Of a DNA stretch of 64,000 nucleotides, positions 60,708-64,000 are shown one piece after another. Position 1 is the first letter of the stretch. The number at the start of each line of letters is the position of its first letter. The notes beneath the pieces are model-generated. The model searched no databases and was not told the DNA's origin. It worked only from the letters and a program-made list of their open reading frames with translations. The DNA comes from JALOLV01 sp046295175 (GTDB taxonomy: Bacteria > Bacteroidota > Bacteroidia > Cytophagales > Spirosomataceae). Location: the NCBI GenBank assembly GCA_046295175.1, contig JBKBNY010000016.1, forward strand, positions 1-64,000, read 5' to 3'. Made by a program: the position numbers and the translations under genes.

Positions 60708-61400
60708 CTAAACTAATGTATTTTCTAATCTTAAATCTTTCAAGATAACGCCGTTGGCATATTTTGTAGCCACAAATCCATGCTCAATCAGGTAGTCGAG
60801 GTTCCATTTACGAACCATGCCGTGATTGGGCAAATTAGGTCTTTCGACGTGCTTAATGATATGTCCTGCTCCGTAATAATCATCAACTTCGTTGGGTTTG
60901 ATACAGAACGGAGCCGAATTAATCAACGGAAAATATTCGAGCGTAATTATCAATTGTTTTGTACCTACATCCGACAATCTATCAATCGCACGCAGATAAT
61001 CTACTCGCATTTCGTAAGGCAAAGCCACTAACGACGCCCTATCGTAAATCCAATCTATCTGCCCAATTTCTTCGGTTGTGAGTGCCATAAAGTCTTTTTT
61101 CAAGAGCGTAATATTGCCCGAAACGTACGTCTCGTCGTCAATCATTTCGTAAGGCAAATTATTCTCATCAAAAAATTGAACAATGGCTTCTTCTACAAGC
61201 TCTACTCCTATCACTTTATTGGCATACTGAGCCAAATAAAGCATATCGAGGGTTTTTCCGCAAAGTGGTACAAGAATGTTTTTATTTTCGATTTCATCGG
61301 GAGTCATGTATTCGAGTACGTAAGGGTGAATATCACGGCGATGAAACGACGTGTAGAATCCGCCCAACTCCCAAGATTTAATCCAAAATGATGCTTCCAT
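60708..61400 (-). CDS. Thiopurine S-methyltransferase (TPMT) family protein
   Basis: 230 residues. SFWIKSWELGGFYTSFHR at the N-terminus and the SAM motif ILVPLCGKTLDMLYLA followed by VIGVELVEEAIVQFF are typical of the TPMT family, as is IDWIYDRASLVALP. TPMT-type enzymes methylate thiols or other soft nucleophiles; the bacterial substrate is unknown, with detoxification of tellurite or thiocyanate among the known options. It is located between a small membrane protein and an MFS gene, with no evident link. Confidence 0.9.
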   Translation of the reverse strand: MEASFWIKSWELGGFYTSFHRRDIHPYVLEYMTPDEIENKNILVPLCGKTLDMLYLAQYANKVIGVELVEEAIVQFFDENNLPYEMIDDETYVSGNITLLKKDFMALTTEEIGQIDWIYDRASLVALPYEMRVDYLRAIDRLSDVGTKQLIITLEYFPLINSAPFCIKPNEVDDYYGAGHIIKHVERPNLPNHGMVRKWNLDYLIEHGFVATKYANGVILKDLRLENTLV

Positions 61401-61493
61401 AGCTTTTTCAAATAGTTATAAAGTAAAAATTAGTTTTCATGGTTATAATAAGAGGTGTGTTGTGTAGAGAATTATCTTAAAAGTTGGGGCATA

Positions 61494-61524
61494 AAAAAGC
61501 TGACCTGTTTAAGAGTCAGCCTTT
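61494..61524 (-). terminator. Intrinsic terminator after the MFS gene
   Basis: On the minus strand GGCTGAC and GTCAGC pair and are followed by a run of U (TTTTTT). It separates the MFS gene from the TPMT gene. Confidence 0.7.
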
Positions 61525-61643
61525 TGAACTATTTATTTTTCATGGCTATATTGTTGATGCAAAGGTACAACAATAGTCTATTAGCCGCATAGAGTTAAAC
61601 TACGATAATTGATAGGGGTTTTTACGTATTGCGAAACAGAGTG

Positions 61644-62942
61644 TTATTCCTCTAAGAAATCCATGTCGCGTCCGTGGGTTTCTGAAATCGTCAGAATCGA
61701 GTAAAAACCCAACGCAAAACAGACGATTCCGACGATTGCTCCCGAAGTTACGAGGCTGGTCTGAATAAATGGAAATTTGATTTCGGTAAATGGTATTGTC
61801 AAGACTCCCGTCTTGAAACCTGTATAAAAAGTAGTCATTAAGATTACGGCCCCACGCACCATATTTGGCACTGTGGTGGCAGCTGTGGCTCTGAGATTCG
61901 TACCGAATTGTTCGGCTCCAATCGTAACAAACATTGCCCAATAACCAATCCCGAATCCAAGCAATGCACACAGTGTATATAATGTAGTGGTACTCTGAAC
62001 TCCCGAATACAAATATATGATTGAACAAATCAGAGTGAAGAGCATCATCCAACCCACCGCTTTTTTACGAGAGTGTAGTGCATGGCTGAAGAATCCGCTC
62101 GATAAATCGCCCAATGCAAGCCCTACGTAGCACCACATGATGGCATCGCCTGGCGAAACCTTTTCGATTATTCCAAACACTGCACCGAATTCGTTTGAGA
62201 ATGTTGCCAAAATCGCAATCACAAACCACGTCGGCAAACCGATGCCTATACATTTCATATAGCGAACAAACCTATCTCGATTCGTAAAAAACGACATAAA
62301 ATTGCCCTTCTCGATGGCTCTTTCTTTTACATCTTTATACATACCCGATTCAAAAACACCAACTCGGAGCAACAAAAGCATGAAGCCCAACGCTCCGCCC
62401 ACAAAGTAAGCGGTTGTCCAGCTATCTGAGAGTTTTACGGTAAAATTGGCAACCACCGCCCCAAAAAGACCAATACCAGCCACAAAAGAGGTGGCAATGG
62501 CACGTACACGGGTAGGTAAAATCTCGGATACGAGCGTGATACCCGCTCCCAACTCACCAGCCAAACCGATACCCGCTACAAAACGCAAGATTTTATACGC
62601 TAAGAATTTATCCATAAATCCGATTTCGGGGATAAATCCACAAAGAATATTGGCAAAAGAATAAGTAATAATCGAACCAAAAAGCACTGACAAACGACCT
62701 TTTTTATCGCCCAAAACGCCCCAAATAATACCACCGAGCAACAACCCGCCCATTTGCCAGTTTAAGATACTCGTCCCTACACTCGAAACCTGCTCGTCGT
62801 TTAGTCCAAGCGATTTTAAGCTCGGTATTCGGACGATTCCGAAAAGTAATAAATCGTAGATGTCAACAAAATAACCTAAGGCGGCAACAATTACAGGGAG
62901 ACTAAAAAGATACTGAATAGTAGTTTTTGACTGGTTAGGCAT
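61644..62942 (-). CDS. MFS transporter (metabolite:H+ symporter type)
   Basis: 432 residues with 12 predicted spans and the MFS loop motif GDKKGR (loop 2-3). The N-terminal FSLPVIVAALGYFVDIYDLLLFGIV segment has the acidic pair (D-x-x-D) of the sugar/organic-acid symporter branch. Such proteins take up small acids or sugars with protons. Its ligand cannot be read from the sequence, and the neighbours are unrelated. Confidence 0.9.
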   Translation of the reverse strand: MPNQSKTTIQYLFSLPVIVAALGYFVDIYDLLLFGIVRIPSLKSLGLNDEQVSSVGTSILNWQMGGLLLGGIIWGVLGDKKGRLSVLFGSIITYSFANILCGFIPEIGFMDKFLAYKILRFVAGIGLAGELGAGITLVSEILPTRVRAIATSFVAGIGLFGAVVANFTVKLSDSWTTAYFVGGALGFMLLLLRVGVFESGMYKDVKERAIEKGNFMSFFTNRDRFVRYMKCIGIGLPTWFVIAILATFSNEFGAVFGIIEKVSPGDAIMWCYVGLALGDLSSGFFSHALHSRKKAVGWMMLFTLICSIIYLYSGVQSTTTLYTLCALLGFGIGYWAMFVTIGAEQFGTNLRATAATTVPNMVRGAVILMTTFYTGFKTGVLTIPFTEIKFPFIQTSLVTSGAIVGIVCFALGFYSILTISETHGRDMDFLEE

Positions 62943-63079
62943 ATTGGTTTTAGGGTTATTGATATAATCTGTTTTAGAAAATACAATTCTAATGATTTTT
63001 TTGTGGAAATGGTAGTTTTTACGCCAAGATTAAAATGATTAAAGTAGCAATTTAGGGTAAATGATGGGCAAATCGAAAA

Positions 63080-63126
63080 AACGCTGACAGCGACTTACCG
63101 TTTGGCATTCAATCCCTGTCAGCGTT
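63080..63126. repeat. Short palindromic element, copy 3 (11-bp stem, conserved interior)
   Basis: AACGCTGACAG and CTGTCAGCGTT are exact inverted copies around 25 nt. The interior GACTTACCGTTTGGCATTC matches 16 of 19 positions of the interior of copy 2 (minus strand), while two stem base pairs differ by compensating changes. It lies just after ppk1 and may end its transcript. Confidence 0.85.
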
Positions 63127-63139
63127 AAATCAAACCTTA

Positions 63140-64000
63140 TTATAAAACATTTTCTTCGATGCTTGGCTCTTCTATAACCACTGGAGTTTCTTCAAAAAGT
63201 ACCACGTTTTTGATGTCATTCTCGTTTACTTCAAAGAATTTTTGGTGAATATCAAATGCTTCGCCATCGGTGCTAACTCGTTGGTAGTTACCATTTTCGA
63301 GCAATTCGTAAGCGTTTACGTTATCCCTCAGGTTAAAATCAAGGATGTGCATTACCTGCTGACGTACTTTTTCGTCAATCATCAAAAAGAGCGACTCGAT
63401 TCGGCGGTCGAAGCTCCGCACCATAATGTCGGCACTACCCCCGTAAACTTTAGGGTTGCCGTTGTTGTGGAAGTATAGGATTCGGGCGTGTTCGAGAAAA
63501 TGCCCTACCACAGACCTAACGGTGATGTTTTCAGAAAGGTTTTTACGTTGTGGCCTCAAGCAGCATATCCCCCTGATAATCAACTTAATAGGCACACCCG
63601 CCTGCGACGCAGCGTAGAGTTCATCAATTACTTGGCGGTCTTCGAGCGAATTCATCTTAATGCAGATTCCGCTACTCAAACCCTGCTTTGCGTTTTCGGC
63701 TTCGTTGCGAATCAAATTTATCAAACTCTTACGCATATCGCGAGGAGATGTAATAAGTTGCTGATAATCAACTGGTTGCGAATGACCAGTGATTACATTA
63801 AAAAACTCCGAAATATCTTTTGTATAGGCCGGATTGGTCGTGAGTAAGCCAATATCGGTATAGAGTTTTGAAGTGTCTTCGTTGTAATTCCCACTCGCTA
63901 AGTGAGCGTATTGCACCACACGATTTCGCTCGTTGCGTACAATGAGCATGAGCTTGGTGTGGGTCTTGAGAAGCCCGATTCCGTAGATTACGAAACAACC
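63140..64000 (-). CDS. ppk1: Polyphosphate kinase 1, C-terminal part (5' end outside window)
   Basis: 287 residues are inside the window, open to the right edge. VIYGIGLLKTHTKLMLIVRNE contains the catalytic-His region (GLLKTHTK), followed by YAHLASGNYNEDTSKLYTDIGLLT. GICIKMNSLEDRQVIDELYAASQAGVPIKLIIRG and GSADIMVRSFDRRIESLFL are the second phospholipase-D-like domain. The enzyme makes polyphosphate from ATP. The stop is at 63140, followed by the palindromic element at 63080. Confidence 0.96.
   Translation of the reverse strand, partial: GCFVIYGIGLLKTHTKLMLIVRNERNRVVQYAHLASGNYNEDTSKLYTDIGLLTTNPAYTKDISEFFNVITGHSQPVDYQQLITSPRDMRKSLINLIRNEAENAKQGLSSGICIKMNSLEDRQVIDELYAASQAGVPIKLIIRGICCLRPQRKNLSENITVRSVVGHFLEHARILYFHNNGNPKVYGGSADIMVRSFDRRIESLFLMIDEKVRQQVMHILDFNLRDNVNAYELLENGNYQRVSTDGEAFDIHQKFFEVNENDIKNVVLFEETPVVIEEPSIEENVL

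Noticed and set aside
1..64000. tRNA, rRNA, insertion sequence or prophage genes
   Set aside because: None recognised on either strand by reading; no transposase, integrase or phage structural protein among the open frames.

Overview
The window comes from a Bacteroidota chromosome, most likely a Cytophagales-type aerobic glider relative (placement inferred). The signs are about 40% G+C; TonB-dependent receptors with a carboxypeptidase-regulatory-like N-terminal domain, one paired with a DUF4249 lipoprotein; a CHU_C (type B) type IX secretion tail; a PspC-GIN protein with its PadR regulator; several LytTR regulators; and promoters of the Bacteroidota form TTG-N19/21-TAnnTTTG. I saw no tRNA or rRNA gene, no insertion sequence and no CRISPR array.

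Layout. 1-3917 (-) is the 5' part of a giant surface protein made of Ig-like and SdrD-B-like repeats; its 3' end lies outside the window. 4.2-4.4 kb holds a 28-residue membrane peptide with its own promoter and terminator. 4.4-10.2 kb (-) holds two thioredoxin-fold proteins, yidD, argG, a retropepsin-like protein, an SDR, a ROK kinase and hsp20. 10.6-13.8 kb is a GH3 (NagZ-like)/serine hydrolase fusion. 13.9-21.1 kb (-) holds a DUF4249/TonB receptor pair, an orphan lipoprotein with a structured leader, a Crp/Fnr regulator with a hexamer microsatellite, and atpD-atpC. 21.4-26.6 kb (+) holds an array of HTH modules, a sigma-54-type response regulator without its DNA-binding domain, and a secreted protein of about 23 short repeats with a peptidoglycan-binding end. 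26.8-30.3 kb is a coupled DUF5672-GT9-GT9-yraN cluster, followed by prmC, ribD, a second TonB receptor, a HisKA_2/LytTR two-component system and higBA.

38.2-44.4 kb is the most unusual accessory block. It has a small protein, a FG-GAP/LamG surface protein, a stand-alone LytTR regulator and an 837-residue exported protein. Both large proteins end in the same C-terminal module, closing in Gly-Cys-Asn, and a 51-bp noncoding sequence occurs upstream of both transcription units. 44.6-52.1 kb holds an M48 protease, an LD-carboxypeptidase, a fructosamine-kinase-like protein, an intradiol-dioxygenase/thioredoxin fusion and a LytS/LytR pair. 52.2-64 kb holds a DUF1080 protein, two paralogous small exported proteins, a type-B T9SS cargo, the PspC-GIN/PadR operon, a small membrane protein, a TPMT-like methyltransferase, an MFS transporter and the C-terminal part of ppk1.

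Several families of short palindromic elements run through the window. One family (10521, 30281, 63080) keeps its stem by compensatory changes. Related G/C-rich double-hairpin elements sit in frame inside two proteins: a loop of the LytS-type ATPase domain and the serine hydrolase domain of the GH3 fusion. Another fills the atpD-atpC gap, and a longer 93-bp inverted-repeat element sits at 52076. Together with the shared 51-bp motif and the Gly-Cys-X tails, these are the best leads here.
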